This document shows positions 61,752 through 62,000 of a stretch of 62,000 bases of DNA, in pieces; within the stretch, counting starts at the first letter, position 1; each line of letters begins with the position of its first letter. The stretch covers positions 10,281,678 through 10,343,677 of the forward strand of contig NC_092579.1 in NCBI RefSeq assembly GCF_037975245.1. The letters are read 5' to 3'. The notes under the pieces are model-generated. The model made no database searches. It saw only the letters and a program-made list of their open reading frames with translations, and was not told where the DNA came from. A program made the position numbers and the translations under genes. Origin of the DNA: Apostichopus japonicus (Eukaryota > Echinodermata > Holothuroidea > Aspidochirotida > Stichopodidae).

Positions 61752-62000
61752 TATGTAAATAATACAGAGAACATTAAACAAAATCATTAGTAAAACTCCC
61801 AGTTTTCACAGCTTGTGCCATTGCGTAGATATGCATAGAATACACAGTAACGGAGAGCCACACAACTGCAAAAATGTATGTTTCTATATTTGTTAATCAG
61901 AAAAGGAACAGTTGATATATAATCCTCCACTTTGATGAAATGATGGTAACCCTATCAGCTTATTAAATATTCATACTCCAGCTAGCAATTTTAGCATTAC

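Overview
The window is animal nuclear DNA: AT-rich, intron-dominated, with GT-AG spliced genes and many transposons. The gene set (RPSA, a DHRS4-type dehydrogenase, PDXDC1) and frequent AGGCCTA-type words suggest a marine deuterostome invertebrate such as an echinoderm. That assignment is inference from composition and gene content; nothing here names a species.

Host genes, left to right. (1) Positions 578-2188, minus strand: the first two coding exons of a DHRS4-like short-chain dehydrogenase that runs off the left edge. (2) Positions 15692-24761, plus strand: a complete nine-exon DHRS4-like paralogue of 273 residues, divergently oriented to the first. (3) Positions 39001-43546, plus strand: all coding exons of RPSA (40S ribosomal protein SA), 335 residues. 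(4) Positions 49153-61537, minus strand: the last eight coding exons (371 residues) of PDXDC1, convergent with RPSA; its PLP-binding N-terminal part lies beyond the right edge.

Mobile DNA dominates the rest. Two copies of an 8743-bp P-superfamily transposon lie at 2865-11607 and 28894-37636. They look identical wherever compared, have 30-bp terminal inverted repeats and different perfect 8-bp target duplications, and each encodes an apparently intact 869-residue THAP-domain transposase with a complete D-D-E triad. About 4.2 kb downstream of the transposase is non-coding and carries two oppositely oriented clusters of one degenerate 14-bp motif. The first copy sits inside an older hAT-like MITE. 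In the PDXDC1 intron, a 3' LINE fragment is split by a 4.75-kb foldback-type element (55801-60548) with near-identical inverted arms. Its left arm is expanded by a higher-order tandem array, and its centre holds an 89-92 bp perfect palindrome and a small acidic ORF.

Smaller elements with readable boundaries include five further hAT-like MITEs (8-bp target duplications), two copies of a TTAA-flanked MITE, two 3' LINE fragments, two tRNA-derived SINE copies, an empty MITE site inside a tandem duplication, and several simple repeats. Intergenic and intronic stretches not listed gave no further recognisable gene. All exon boundaries were assigned by eye from splice consensus, reading phase and family alignment; none is confirmed by transcript data.
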